Assembly (NCBI RefSeq): GCF_963675165.1
Contig: NC_087388.1
Coordinates: forward strand, 3,849,047-3,913,046
Length of the DNA stretch: 64,000 nucleotides
From: Halichondria panicea
Lineage: Eukaryota > Porifera > Demospongiae > Suberitida > Halichondriidae
Direction: 5' to 3'
Position 1 is the stretch's first letter. The number at the start of each line of letters is the position of its first letter. A program made the position numbers and the translations under genes. Below are positions 1-13,100 of this stretch, piece after piece. The notes beneath the pieces are model-generated. The model saw only the letters and a program-made list of their open reading frames with translations. It made no database searches and was not told the DNA's origin.

Positions 1-1067
1 TTATGAAGGTTCCATGCACTGTTAATAAGAGTAACCCAACGTATTTAACACAAAATTAATAATGATATCATTGCACGCAGGCAGGAGTCATGCAACGATT
101 ATTTGACACTATATAGTTTCCCTCGATCCCTCCCTGCATGCTCTTTGACTGTCCGGCTTACTTCTTGGAACTTATAATTTATGCATTTCTCAACTGACAA
201 ACTAAAAATTAATGGGTGGTTCATATAATAATTGCGCATGTAAATTATACCCACTTACAGTATAATTATTTATATACTGAGTTCCTCTAGACACCCTGAT
301 CTATAGGGATGCAAGTCTTGGGGGATTCCCAGGGAAAGTACCTGGGATTACTCACGGTCATGCAGCCACAATTATGAAAGCATAGTAAATTAGGGGAAGG
401 CACTATCTACTATAAGGGCACTATCTACTATACAGAGGTTTTCAGTATGTTTCAATCTAGACCGAGTCCTTGGCCGTTTTATAGTAGGTGGTTGCTCTTT
501 TAATGGAGGTTCCACAGTAGTACCAACTCAAGTATATCAGGAGCACATGTGCTCCTGACATGCATCTTGTTAACCCCATTTACTCTAACCCAGCTAGTGC
601 ATGGTGGATCTAGAAATTAAGGATAATGAGTCCGTAGGGCGAAACACGTTTGCAACTATAGAAACAAGTTTAGAAGCTGCCACTGCTTTTAGCTAGCTTC
701 TATTCCGACATTCTATATACATGCATGCAGGTATCGACATTACTACGTAAGTAGAATAGGTGAATCATAGCATGATTGTAAATTGCTAAAAATCAATTCT
801 AACACCAAAAGGGGGGTTTCTTTGCTCCCTTAGATCTCCCCTGGATCTGCCACTGTAATAATTAAACCCTCTATTTTAACTGAGCATGCACCATGCACGT
901 TATGCTATAATTATATTATGTGCTATAGTGAGACACTCAGGCTACAACAAGTTTCAGCACGGGTTGCCGGTATGCATATATTATAATTATATGCAGCTAA
1001 TGTAGAATGTCAGTGATTTGTTATGTTAGCATACAAACACATGTAGAATTATTCTAGGCAACTTATG
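1..1067. other. Intergenic, no gene seen
   Basis: AT-rich sequence without a convincing exon on either strand. Around 470-520 a stretch reading 'cttggccgttttatag...ggaggttccac' resembles the ends of short repeats that recur near 8724, 10360 and 55436-55612, so a decayed repeat copy is likely here. Nothing else could be supported. Confidence 0.5.
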
Positions 1068-1863
1068 TGCCCTCATTAGACTCGCAAGCCACTCCCTTTT
1101 CTCTGATTGGACGGGGGCGGGAGAAAAGGGACTGGTGACTCTGGGCTACAGCTTCTGTCTCTACCAGAATTTGGGTAGAGATTAAGATTATTCATTGATT
1201 TTTCCACGTGATCCAAAAATTGCGTGAGGTTAAGTAGAATTGCGTAGCCTGCAAAAGTGATCGCAGGCTTCTTAGCTACAGTTTGAGAGTGGATGCTAGT
1301 GCTAGAAAAGAGAAGATGATGGAGTAATAACGACATCAGGCATTAAGCTAGGATATAGTCATCTAAGACACCAGCAGAGATTAGCTGTGTTTTAGTTTTA
1401 CGTGATGAGAACTGTAGATGGAGAACTGGCAGCCGAAAGTCAGTGTGTTATTGGTTGCCTAAAGCTTTTAATAACCTGTACAATACAAGACAGATAATGG
1501 CAGAGGGCAGCAGTACATTGAATTGAGAGTAGTCAGACTTGTACAAGCTGTCTTAAATTGCTGCCACTCCTCGGTTCAAAGAAAGACTGCCAAGATTTCT
1601 ACGTTTATCAGCTGTTCCATGCTAATCCACAAGTTGTGGCACAACAGACACTGGTACAAGGATCTATAATATCAAAAGGCTGGCTAGATAGATCTGTATA
1701 CTTGTCTTCTGAGCTTTTGACGCATCTGGATAATTTGCACGTGACATTAATATTTAATAGCATTCCTGATTTACACAAGTTGTAGCCCAGAGTCACCAAT
1801 CCCTTTTCTCCCGCCCCCATCCAATCAGAGAAAAGGGAGTGGCTTGCGAGTCTATGCCCTCAT
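1068..1863. mobile_element. MITE with 74-bp TIRs and 9-bp target duplication
   Basis: The element runs from 1077 to 1854 (778 bp). Its terminal inverted repeats are 1077-1150 and 1781-1854, 74 bp each with only about two mismatches, starting TAGACTCGCAAGCCACTCCC. It is flanked by a perfect 9-bp direct repeat TGCCCTCAT at 1068-1076 and 1855-1863. No transposase is encoded; the small ORFs inside have no recognisable domain. A 9-bp duplication with long TIRs is typical of Mutator-like transposons, but that class assignment is inference. Near-identical TIRs and an intact duplication suggest a young insertion. Confidence 0.93.
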
Positions 1864-1955
1864 CAGGTCGAGAGATTTAAAGTATAACTGTTAGTCTGCA
1901 GCAGCACATATTTTTCTTTCTACCGTAACACGTACATAAAACACTGCAGTCTTTC

Positions 1956-2821
1956 TCAGTTCTCAGAGTTTTCTCCCTGGTTGTTAAGTGCAGCACAAAG
2001 AGAAGCCAGGCTACAGCAGCACGAGAAACCAGCAATGAGACCAAACACACCAGCAGACGCTCCGAATGCCACCAAACGTTTGTCGTCAAGCTGAGCCCCG
2101 GCAGCTATAAATATGATCCCACCAATGAACTCAAACAGTCCAGATAGAAGCACACAACTGAACATAATCAGAGCAGCACACGGGTTGACATTATCAGAGC
2201 CACACATAGCTACAAGGATAAAATAGCCCATAACTGCAATTACTGGGATAGTGCTCATTATAGCTGCTGCTCGTATTGCAGGTTGGTTTGGAAAGACTTG
2301 CTGATCAAGAGCCCAGCCTACTCCCATCGTTATAGTGTAGGCCACAAAAGAGATAGCAAATGATACAGCACCACAGATGTATATACGGTCCTTGCCCATA
2401 TTGTCAAGAAACTGTACAATATAAACAATATTAGCAGCACAGAGTATTCACTCATACGAATAATTACCTTGATATTGCCAGTATCAGTACAAAAAAATTG
2501 TCAGTATAGATCTAGCTTGCTCAGCTGCTCAGGTCTTGGATTAGCATGCAGGAAGTGAACATTTGTGAATTTATAGTGTTTGCTCATTAATTATTCATGA
2601 GATAATGTTTTTATTTATTACATGGCCATTGTATGAATGCAGGCAATGATAACGTTCATATTCAAAACTGTCTGTTTTTCCTTTGTATACAGAATAGCCA
2701 TCAGAGATCTGTGGTGGACACTAGTAGATTTTGCTGCATCAGTTTTCTATACAGGTACAAGAGGCCATAGATGGACATACAAGAGCTCTACGACAAGATC
2801 TATACTTACCTTAGATCCCAT
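1956..2821 (-). CDS. Four-helix membrane protein, family unknown
   Basis: Two exons: 2821-2810 (MGSK, followed by a perfect GTAAGT donor) and 2411-1956 (after a TACAG acceptor), phase 0, giving 155 aa. The internal ATG at 2399 is also possible, but the upstream four-codon exon splices exactly in frame. The protein is almost all hydrophobic, with four predicted transmembrane segments in the spliced product: about residues 14-40, 51-74, 82-111 and 117-145. Short polar loops separate them and a cysteine-rich patch (CCCSLASLC) lies in the last helix. The four-helix plan recalls MARVEL or claudin-like tetraspan proteins, but no diagnostic motif was recognised. The last exon ends 92 bp from the MITE at 1068-1863. 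Function is unknown. Confidence 0.7.
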
Positions 2822-3205
2822 TTGAGTGTATATTTAGCAGGGAACTATGAGCTATATAGTACCGGTACTATAGATTGCTCTGGGCTACAAACTACAACAT
2901 TGTACAGTGTATTGTGATTTACAAGAAGGTACACATGTAATAACATAAAAAAATATTGTAGCTAGATGCTTTGTCTAGTAATAATTATAATAACAGAACT
3001 AGAATGAAAGAGAGAAGCTCTAGTTTCTTTTTTTGGCTTTGTTCGAGAGTAGTAGGAGACGCTCGTTTTTTGGGCAGTGTGCTGTGCTTTTTTGCTACAA
3101 GGCTGCATGGGGGAGGAGCTGCATGGATGTATGAAAGTGCTGGAATTCTAGCTTTGGCTTCTTCCTAAAGTTCCTTTCGCTTTGTTCAAGAGTAGTATAG
3201 GAGTA
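2822..3205. repeat. Intergenic, dispersed direct-repeat units
   Basis: No gene is seen. Related stretches containing 'ctttgtt(c)gagagtagta' occur at about 3042 and 3177, and again in the same orientation near 4600. The longer similarity runs into 'ggggaggagctg' (3111 and 4663). They look like fragments of one repeat family flanking the inverted minisatellite pair at 3206-4536. Confidence 0.5.
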
Positions 3206-3485
3206 CGGAAGGGTATTAGAGTCAAAATTCCCAGCTTTTGTCCCAGTATTTGTCCCGGTGTTTGTCCTGGTAAATGTCCCGGTACACGTTCCGGTACGCC
3301 TTTTTCCTGTGGGCGAGGTCGACCAGCCTCCCAAATTTGAGGTGTGGTCGTCACAGCCCAGCAATTACTGCTGCATCCGCTCCAGTTCTTTGCCCCAGAA
3401 AGTGTCCTGGTATGTGTCCCAGTAAGTGTCCCGGTATGTGTCCCAGTAAGTGTCCCGGTAAGTGTCCCGGTATGTGTCCCAGTGA
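3206..3485 (+). repeat. Minisatellite-bearing inverted repeat, arm A
   Basis: A unique core of about 100 bp (3300-3400, containing 'gaggtcgaccagcctccc') is flanked on both sides by arrays of a 12-bp unit, GTCCCGGTAAGT or GTCCCAGTATGT. The arrays cover about 3236-3300 and 3404-3482. The whole block reappears inverted at 4227-4536 in the same order, so this is a structured element and not a simple repeat. The open frames crossing it translate to low-complexity GT or CP repeats and are not taken as genes. Confidence 0.85.
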
Positions 3486-4019
3486 ATAAAACGCAAAACT
3501 TCACGCGGTATTTATTCGAGGCAATACACTTTAGAGTTTAGGGAGTGATTAGCCTAGTGTGCATTATATAATAATTAGTGTCTTGATGTATGTGCATGAC
3601 AGTACAGTATGATGTATGTGACAGTACAGTAGAAGCGAAGACACTGACGTACATCTATACACATAGATTAGTGCAGCAAGTCCTGGAGTAACTTCTATGA
3701 AGAGGAACACCAAGTATATCTGTCACCAACCAACGGAAACACTCTTGAACTGGACTACATTCCTCTAGAACAACTTTAATACCACCCATTTCAAGTGCTG
3801 TTTCATACTCCTTTGTACTCCAATCTATTAAACGTTATAACTTTAAATTTAACACTGGCTTTATATTTTGTGTATAATTATCCGTTTTACATGACTAAAA
3901 AGGGAGTGGTCTTGTATAATAGGCAGCTGCCTCACTACAACCCTCGATCCTCTTGAGACAAAACATAAACAACAAACAGTTATAAGTTTATGTGTAAAAT
4001 CAAATCAGAAGTTTGGGTC
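3486..4019. other. Spacer between inverted arms, no gene seen
   Basis: About 530 bp of AT-rich sequence. It carries a short direct repeat ('gatgtatgtg...acagtacagta', about 3592-3632). No exon, TIR or RNA gene could be supported. Confidence 0.4.
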
Positions 4020-4160
4020 TTCTTAGCCCCTCACAAGGCTGCATTTTCGTAGCCTCACATGGCTAGGTTCTTAGTGTTTTCTTAGCCTCACAAGTCTGTC
4101 TTTTTAACCTCACAAGGCTAGGTTCTTCGTATCTTCTTAGCCTCCACAAGGCTCTTTTAT
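4020..4160. repeat. Degenerate minisatellite, about 30-bp unit
   Basis: Five diverged copies of a unit close to 'cttagcctcacaaggctagg' are arranged head to tail. Spacing is about 28-32 bp and some units have small indels. The array lies immediately beside inverted arm B. Confidence 0.7.
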
Positions 4161-4226
4161 GGCACGAGGCATTCACTTCCATTGCGCATGCGCATTCCAT
4201 GAGTTAACTTGTCGCAATATTTATTC

Positions 4227-4536
4227 TGATACTGGGACATATGCCGGGCACATACCGGGACACATACCGGGACACTTACTGGTGCACATACCGGGACACT
4301 TACCGGGACACATACCGGGACACTTGCCGGGGCACAAAACTGGATCGGATGCAGCAGTAATTGCTGGGCTGTGACAACCACACCCCAAATTTGGGAGGCT
4401 GGTCGACCTTGCCCACAGGAAAAGGGAGTACCGGGACGTGTACCGGGACCTTTACCAGGACGTTTACTGGGACAAACACCGGGGCATTTACTGGGACAAA
4501 CAGGCTGGGAATTTTGACTCTAATACCCTTCCATAT
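4227..4536 (-). repeat. Minisatellite-bearing inverted repeat, arm B
   Basis: Reverse-complement counterpart of the block at 3206-3485. It has the same core (ggtcgacc, 'caaatttggg', 'cagcagtaattgctgggctgtgac') and the same two arrays of the 12-bp unit, here read as ACTTACCGGGAC. Unit number and sequence differ between arms, as expected for unstable arrays. The sequence just beyond each arm (ggaattttgactctaatacc here, its complement at 3211-3235) is conserved, marking a shared boundary. Confidence 0.85.
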
Positions 4537-5810
4537 AGGAGCTGCTCGTTTGCTGGGCTTGTTTGCTGCAAATTATAGCTTAGGTGTCTTCCTTTCGCTT
4601 TGTGAGAGTAGTACGAGCTGCTCGTTTCTTGGGACTGGGCTTGTTTGCTGCAAAACTGGGGGAGGAGCTGGATGTTTCCGTTTTGTGGGTGGAGCTAGGA
4701 CTATAATTTTGTCCATCAAGTTGAGGTGGAGGAACAGGGTTGACTTGAATAGAGACCACATGCAGATTTAGTAGAGACACAGAGATGCCAACTCTTAAAA
4801 ATAATGATGCAGTTGCTAGATTGGCTGTTTATATAGGTTGACTGTTGCTAAGCTATAGTGCACTTTCTAGTAGCCAATAGGTTTTGGGATCTAAATCAGT
4901 TAGAACATGTGCATTCGGTATCTATGGTTATAGTGTCCCTCATCCCTCGGGCTTAAGGATGTTTAGATATTTCATTATCGTAATACTTGTTCTGTCATAT
5001 CTGCTCTTTTGTACTATCAATACGCAAAAATTGTTGAAAGTAATTAGACTGTGTACTTGTATTATTACTGTGATTCTATTGTTAGACTTATAAGTTATGT
5101 CCTTATTTGGTTTTTAGTCTAGAAGATTCTATGCACGCTTGTATTTATAGTCTGATTTGTGCAAAAGGTCAGTTGGCCATGTGTTCAATTCAATTGTGAA
5201 ACTCAACAAAAATGAGCCAAAAATAAACAGTATAAAGTGAGTGTTCTGGCTCCAATGTCTTAAATTGATTCTCTATGACATTTTTACATATGGCCCTGCC
5301 CCATGCCTCGTTCATGCTTAAATAGGACATGATCATCAGCTAAGAAGGTAGAAAACTGACGCAGAAGTTTTGTAGCTAGCTTTGCCAAAATTGCTGCACA
5401 GAGGTGAGCGGGAACGCCCACTTTTTTGCATGGGTGAAACACTATATCCTAACCTTAAAACTATACATACATTAAAATGAACAAAATGTAGCCAGGTACA
5501 AAACAGGTCAAGCTGAGATTAGAGATCACGTGACAGCACTTAGAACACACCTCACATGTTTAATGCTGGTGCACTTGGATGGACTCTTGGTTACGTAATG
5601 CAGATTGAATACTAATCTTTGGCTAGGTGTGTATGCAGAGCATGCACTGAGCCAGTAGCCCTTACCATGCGCTGCCCACATCTACCACCTGCATGCAAAA
5701 ATAATTAATGACATGTATATAGCAGTGGCTTACATGCAGATGCACTTTGCTCTCATCTCACTCTGCTTGTATATACTCTGTGTAAATTGTAAATTAGGCA
5801 GTTTTTTCAT
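4537..5810. other. Intergenic, no gene seen
   Basis: The first 180 bp repeat the 'cgctttgtgagagtagtacgagctgctcg' type units described at 2822-3205, in part twice ('gctgctcgtttcttggg' and 'gctgctcgtttgctggg'). Beyond about 4760 no repeat, exon or RNA gene was recognised. Confidence 0.4.
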
Positions 5811-6403
5811 ATAAGGCCACAACAAGAGGTATAGTTCTGTTTCTGGTCAGGTTGCTTCCCTGATTACGTGAGGCCAGGAGGGACAACAGCAACTGAGCCA
5901 CAAATATTTGCAGTGTCATCACTTTCACAGTTTGTCTTTAAAAAAGTTCACAGCATGAAATTGTACAAAAATAACATCTATAACATACAGGTGGAGTTTT
6001 GGGAACCAGTCGAGCATTGAGGATAGAACAGAGTATTGTCTCTATATCAAACACCGTACTGTCATTGCACTAGCTTGAGCTATTGTACGTGCTCTGTATC
6101 TCTCTCAAAGCACACTTCATAATCATTGTGTTAGCAAGATAATGTATACATTAACATTAATACAAGATACAACACACAACACTTAGCTTACTGAATGTTG
6201 GTTGAAATAATTTTATTGTAGGTGCTGTACATGATGTCAATGATAACTATTTGTGATACTGCGCATGCGCAAACCACACCCACTTAGCCTAAAGTGAGTG
6301 GGTGTGATTTGCGCATATGCATTAGGTGTGTTGCTGAAAAACAGCATAGAGCAGGCGGATGGACCAGAAACAGAACTATATGTACCTCTTGTTGTGGCCT
6401 ATA
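5811..6403. mobile_element. MITE with about 35-40-bp TIRs
   Basis: The element runs from 5814 to 6400 (587 bp). Both ends begin AGGCCACAACAAGAGGTA. After a 4-bp indel both continue TAGTTCTGTTTCTGGTC. It is flanked by ATA on both sides, a possible 3-bp duplication as in PIF/Harbinger elements, but three AT bases are weak evidence. No coding capacity. The right half contains a separate hairpin at 6261-6320. Confidence 0.8.
6261..6320. repeat. Imperfect hairpin with GCGCATGCGC-like ends
   Basis: Arms 'gcatgcgcaaaccacaccca' and its near complement 'tgggtgtgatttgcgcatatgc' are separated by about 10 nt. It lies inside the MITE at 5814-6400, so it may be an internal palindrome of that element or a second small insertion. 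Confidence 0.6.
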
Positions 6404-7160
6404 AGTATGGTGTGCCTCATTTTGAGCTTTGCCGTGCAGAGTCTAATATTCAGCTCACAGAATTATAAAATGATGAACATCCAGAAGCTAAATTGGTAGA
6501 TCTAGATGGCAGGATTAAGGTTTATCTACAACATTCACATTGACCTTGAGTTAATTATATCTAGATTCAATGGTTTATAGGATTTGAACACTCACTTGTT
6601 GTAGACATTGCTTCAGGGTACAAGCGAATCATTCCACTTCATTAGCTGGTTGACATCAGTCGGTCGGTCGCAGAAACCTTTTTTGGGAATTGTGTTTAGT
6701 TGTGCATGGTAGATCTCTGGATCTATGTCATCGCTTTATCTTCAATTGTCTTTGCTTCACAAAAGCCAAATCCATGAAACCTGTGAAAATGACAAGGTTG
6801 TCACATGCTGTTATGAAATAAACAAAACCTGAAACTAGATCTACACAACTAGCAGCACTGTAAAGTGCACTGTCTTGAAACATAGATCTACATACAATAA
6901 TATAGATATAGATCTCACTCATTCAAGCTAACCAGCAGCACTCAGCACATCTTCACCTTTAACAAGTAAGGCTAGAGGCTAGATCTATATAGATAGATCT
7001 TTTTATAGATGATTTGCATTTGCATGATTAAGGATCTTTACGTGATAAAGATAATTAGCGAAGGCCTCCATCTTCAGTGCGGCCTGGAATCAAGGCTAAT
7101 TCTAGTCTATGCTATAAAACATGCAAAGCCAAGTGTGAAAATTATTACCTATCTTGAAAC
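6404..7160. other. Intergenic upstream of the M8 protease gene
   Basis: No exon recognised. The stretch is rich in 'agatctagatc'-type motifs. It should contain the promoter of the plus-strand gene starting at 7161, but no clear TATA box could be identified. Confidence 0.35.
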
Positions 7161-10100
7161 ATGCAATCACACTCGGTGTTGATTTTCTGTTGCTGGACTG
7201 CTCTATGGAGCATCACAGCTGCTGAGTGTGATCAACAGAGCTTCTGTGGCCATCCCCTCATGGATATTGAGGTAGATTTTATGTCAGACATGTATTTTGA
7301 TGTGCATGCAATATTGGGTTTCACTGATCGATGGAAACTGCTTGCTACCTAGGTCTAGAGCTAGTCTATATGTACCAGCTTTTGATCTATAGCTTTTGAT
7401 CTATATATATAATTATTAAAAAAATTAATTTTGACTACCATATAATTATTATATGGTATAGTCAAAATTAATTTTTGCATCAGGAACACTAGTCTTAGCC
7501 CAGCACTAGCTACCGTGTCTAGAAGAGTTGTCCCGTTGTAACAAACTACCACAATGCATGGGTGATATATACATGAGGCCACCAGAAAACAAACGTCTTG
7601 GGGCTAGCAATTACAGGTTAGTATTAAACCCATTCCCTTTTCTGGCTAGCTATGTACCGTATTGAGGGTTATCCCAGTGCATGAAGAATCTCACGCTCTC
7701 ACAAGAATGCAAAGGCTCACGTGCCATGGCCCACACATTACTGATACTCATATACACCGTTTCCAGTCTTGTGTATTAACTGTTTTGATTATGCTACCTC
7801 CTTCAGATCCAGGGTATGGTTCGTCAGAATACGAGTGGTAGAATCAAGAGGAGTTCTACGTATGAGCCTATCAGAATCACGTTCTCTTATGATGATACTT
7901 TCAACACTTTGTAAGCATGACAAGGTTTTGCTGTATGTATGTATCATTAGTTTTGATAATAAATGCAGAAAGGTTGGATATAATTATTATACGATCACAA
8001 TCACGTGCACTAGTTTTTGCAGAGCTGGCACAGTCCATGTGAACTTTTTGCGTGGTCATCGGAGACTGCTGCTTTTTTGTGATTCTCTGGCTACTACATG
8101 CATATGAATTATATAAAGCTTGTTTTAACCGTTCAACCCGATCCCCTCCATTCTGATGGGTTATCAACGCATATGACTATTACCAGCCAGTACAGTGCAA
8201 GCTACATACAGCACCGCTGAACTACCTTATAATAATTATAGCTAATTCTAGACACAACAGACACAGCTAGTCGTGCAGGTGTTATAATAAGCTTAGCAAA
8301 GTCAATGGTATCATAACTTTTGGTATCTATGGTAACGTGGGTAAATAACCTTAGGAATTTTCACGTGAATGACGACGCATTTCCAACCTTCTTTGATATA
8401 AATGCATTGATTTTGGTCACAACAGTAAAGTTGTGATATTAGTCAATTAGCACACAGTCTCTCAGAACGAAACTCCCGCATGCATGTCATAGCGATGTCG
8501 TATAAACTATAGTTGCATGCACATCATTCGTGCAATGCACTTTACACATTGACCATACCATAAATTAATGATACATTGTGATGTCTATACCCGCTCCTTT
8601 TGTTTCTGAATCAGGTTGACACCTGCTCAGAGAAGCCAAATTCAGGTAAGTGTTACTATACTGTCAGACTCAGTCAGTCAGAAGCTCCGATTCAGATTAC
8701 CTGTACATGTCATTGTATATTATGTGGAACCCCATAAAACGGACACCATTGATCGAGGAACAGCCATTATAGAGAGGTGGTCTTAGTTGAGTACCATATG
8801 GATCCACAGTATGAGTCAATTTCTCTTACAAGTGAATCTTGGAACTTTGCTAACACAACCTTGGAATCTGAAAATAGTGCATATGTGTAATTTCGTTCCT
8901 AAGATTAAAGAGTCAATCCGGACCTGAGTTCTTGGCCATTTTATATGGGGTGCAATTTAAAACACCATGTGTAAAATCTGCATGCATGTTTGCATGTATT
9001 TCAATGACATACTATGTACTGTGCATGAAAATCCACTTCAGTAAATCGGTGTCCCTAAATCGCTCTCACGTTTTGCTAGATCATTGTCCAAATTAATATC
9101 CTCACGCCTGTCTTAGTTTTGAGAGATTTGCCACACATGGTATCGAGCTGACAGAACCCGATTCAATTTAGCAAGTGTGACACTGATTTAGTAAAATTAA
9201 TTGAGACACCGATTTTGTAAAACGTGAGATCAGTTTATTAAAGCATGAGATTGATTTAGGGTGAGCAGGGGCAGATTTAGAAAAATGAGTAGGTTGGTGG
9301 TGATGAAAAAGAACAAGCGCGTGTCAGCGCGAGCTATTTTGGGGACCACACCCATTTTTGCGTCAATTCCTGTTGCACTCGAGTGATTTAGGTGTGGTTT
9401 ACAAGTAAAACTGATCTTCCAATCAGAATAAGTGAGACACGAAAAATCAATATTAACTGATAAAATTCTCCAAAGTCAGGGGGGTGCTAGAGCACCCTTA
9501 GTCTCGCGAGCAGCCGTCGAAGGGGGAGGACGTCTGGTTGAACCCGCCGCTTTTCCGTGATACTCAGGAATGTGACATTTGTATGAATATCTGTTGTCAT
9601 ATCACGTCACTCTAATATTAATGTCAGAACTGTCTGAACACGTCATATTAAATATTAAACAAACTTAGAGTAGAAAAGCACAGTATTTTAATAGTCTGCA
9701 AAAAGTATTATTCTCTACAAGAAGGACTACAGAACGCATAGTTCCCTCAAGAGCTAGCTGCTCCCAGACAAACACGTTTCTATAGGTACCATCTATCTAC
9801 CATTCCTCTTTCACAAAATCTTTCACAAAACTTTTATTGGGTTTGAGCTCCTAGCTTTATGGCAGCAACACTGTCACGAATAGCAGCAGCTGACTTTTTT
9901 GTGCAGAGTAATCTAGCTTCTATAGGCTTCTGATCTAGCTGCTTATCTTTATAGTGCACACTTCCTTTCTACAGGTTACGTAAAACCACACCGAAATCTA
10001 GCAATCTGATTGGTGCGACAGCATATATTCCAAAATAGGGCCGCCATGGAAAAGCGGCGGGTTCAACCAGATGTCCTTTCCCCTTCGACAGCTGCTTGCA

Positions 10101-13100
10101 AGACTAGAGTACCCTCTGCTACCTTCTAGATCCGTCTCTGGTGAGACCAATTTTAGTATATATAAAGTGGGGCACCAATTTAGTTAAAACGTGAGAGAAG
10201 AGTTAAACCTGATTGTGTTAGTAATTTGGGACACGCAGATAAGTGGATTTTCAAGTAGCAGTTTTCACACATGGTGTTCTGACACAAAGGGTACCCTATA
10301 GTTTTATAGCGGGTGTATATGGTTGCTTTTCGGAGATGGTCATTGATGGAGGTTCCACTGAATGTAATAAATAATTGGCCATTTCGTATTTGTGGGCATG
10401 TAAGCTATATACTTATGAATTCTTCAGACTGTGGTGATTCCAAGCGCTGAGATGTACTTTGAGTCAACACTCAGTGTGATCAGAACCACCAGTAACTTAC
10501 TTTTGGACAGGTGCTAAGTGAATTCTACAGTCATTGTGTCTACAAGTACAGTATAGATTTGTTGCATGTAAGACTGACTCTCCATGCACTGTACACACAT
10601 TTACTCGTTAAGATAATGCAGTTCCTGGGTCCATTTCTTTTCATTGGTTATGAATAGATCGTGTAACGACAAAGGATTCCTTGTTCCGGTTACTGATCCT
10701 CCAACATGTTTCGAACAATGCATAGAACCACCTACTTGTGGACCAGTGAAAATTCCTGATGACCATCTAAAGGTTATTAATTAAGATGACATGTCTAAAA
10801 TATTCTGTCTACTGCATGAGTTCTTTACAACAGGAATGTGTTGAGTGCAATACTGATCCCGCAACTTGCACCACAAGGCCTACCACTGTGAGGGGAGCAG
10901 GTGTACCTAATACTGATCTTATCATTTACGTGTCCATTAACTGCTCTGATGCACCTTCCGGAGTGGTGGCATTCGCCGGGGCCTGTCAAATGGAGAGTCA
11001 GCTAGACAGGTGAGCCAGTTGAAAAGTGCATGCACTGTACAGTAATTATCTAAACGATGGCTACAGTTTCTTTTGTTTTCTTGCGAACATTATTATGGTA
11101 CTTTCGAATTCAAAGTGTATTTAACTTAATTATCACTGGCTGTGCATGTTATGTATATAATATGTATATAATTATAGCCAGCTTAATTGTGCAAGGCTGT
11201 AAGATGTATCTAGTTAATTTTTTTGTAGATAGACTCTATAATCTCTCAAGACAAAATGAACTCATGGTGTAATAATTATACTTTTTTCCAGGCCAATAGC
11301 TGGAATGATGACATTTTGTCCTCCTGCATTCACCCTCGATAATGATACACTTGTAAGGGTTGTTATTCATGAAGTGTTTCATGTTTTGGTAAGTTTTAGT
11401 TTTGGCTCATAATAATAATATTTTAGCATCATTAATTACTAAAGGGCTTCTCCTCTGACCTGTATCGTTGGTATCGTGATGAGAATGGAAATCCCAGGAC
11501 TCCAAGAGATGGGAATGGTTTTCCTCCAAGGTAAATTATATATGCGTTAGATGTACCCTTTTTAATCTTATGCCATGTAGCAAACCTAGCACCGAAACAT
11601 TACAGACAGAGACGTACACCGACTGGTCCACCAAAAATGGCCTTATCAGTCATCAAGTGACACTCTTGGTCACTCCTAATGTTCTAGTGAGTTACTATAT
11701 CTGATCGATGGACCTTTCTAGAACGTACTTTCAATTGTGTGTTGTAACCATGCAATTGAAGCATTGGTACACATGTAACAATATCTTATTAATCCTGCTT
11801 CGAAAAGTCAAACATAAAAACATATTATGCGTACCTATACCTCATTACAACATTGATTGCAGGAACAAGCTCGACTGCACTACAACTGTTCTAGCATCAT
11901 TGGTGTTGAGTTAGAGAACCAGGGCGGAGGAGGAACAGCTGCTTCTCATTGGGAGCAGAGGATTATGGGTGTAAGAGGGAACGTTTGTTGAGGGAAGAGA
12001 TATCACCACATTATTGCTACAAACTGTGTTACTAACAGTGCATGATAAAATACATGCTTACATGATTCAGTTTTTAATATAAATGCACAGAATGAAGGGA
12101 TGACTGGCTTTCTTCTATTCAGCCTACCATTCTCTAGAATTTCACTCGGCCTTCTTGAAGACAGTGGGTAGGTATTCAACCAATAATTATTATGTGTGAA
12201 TATGATTTGATAGATGCAGATGTCGGAGTGAATATATCACAATCAAAAATAAACCCACCTGTTTTGTACAATGCCTTATGGCCATGCTGATTGCACTATA
12301 CTGCTCATCTCTGACTTTGACACAAAATTAATTCTTCAAATATCTTGTAGTCAGCTCAGTTATCAATAATGATATTTTCTGGCCTTTAAAAAATACCACA
12401 TTTTGCTCACACTCACTGTGACTGCACACCTACACTTCCTTCTTTGCATGTAGTTGGTATAAGGTTGACTACAACATGGCTGACGCCTTAGCTTGGGGTT
12501 TCAACTCTGGCTGTACAATCCCTCACGGCAGCTGTAGGGAATATATTACTCAGCAGCAAGAAAGGTGTGTTGTTCATTCTATATTAATTGTTAGATGCTT
12601 AATGCAGTGGAGAGAGTATTTCTCCATATTGTGATGAAGTGGATGACACTACCACCGGATGTACTTTGGATCACGAGTACCTATCAAGGTGCAATCTTCG
12701 GAGTAACGCCAATCCTCCGGCCCAATTCCAGGTATGACTTTCGTTCTCCATTTCCTTGTTTATAGCGGAGAGAGATAAAATTAATTTTCACAGATTGCAC
12801 AGAAGCCACACAAATTCTAATAGCAAAAGTGTGTCGGTGTGGTGCATGGGGCTGCCACTCTCTGTTATGAAATTCACATTCACAAAATAGCCAATTCTCT
12901 AAATTTAAGTTCATTGTTTATTGGTATAGTTTTTCAATGTGAGTGCTTACGGTGGTGGACTAGAAAGTGCTGATTACTGCCCTCTTGAGCGCAATATACC
13001 TTCAGTAAGTGATTCAAGATGGCTTATTCTGTTCACGTTTTCATTTACGTTTTCATGGAGTATACTATCTATAGACGAGGTGTTCAGATCCTTCAAACAA

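Noticed and set aside
3148..3504. Open frames with repeated GTHTGTLTGT or CPGMCPSKCPG peptides on both strands (also 4159-4381)
   Set aside because: They are translations of the 12-bp minisatellite, whose length keeps all frames open. No start context, splice pattern or domain supports a gene.
3206..4536. CRISPR-like array
   Set aside because: The repeats are 12 bp with no unique spacers, no cas genes occur, and the surrounding genes are eukaryotic.
7901..8167. Minus-strand 88-codon open frame overlapping the M8 gene intron 2
   Set aside because: Overlaps the exon at 7807-7910 on the other strand by a few bases and shows no recognisable protein features.
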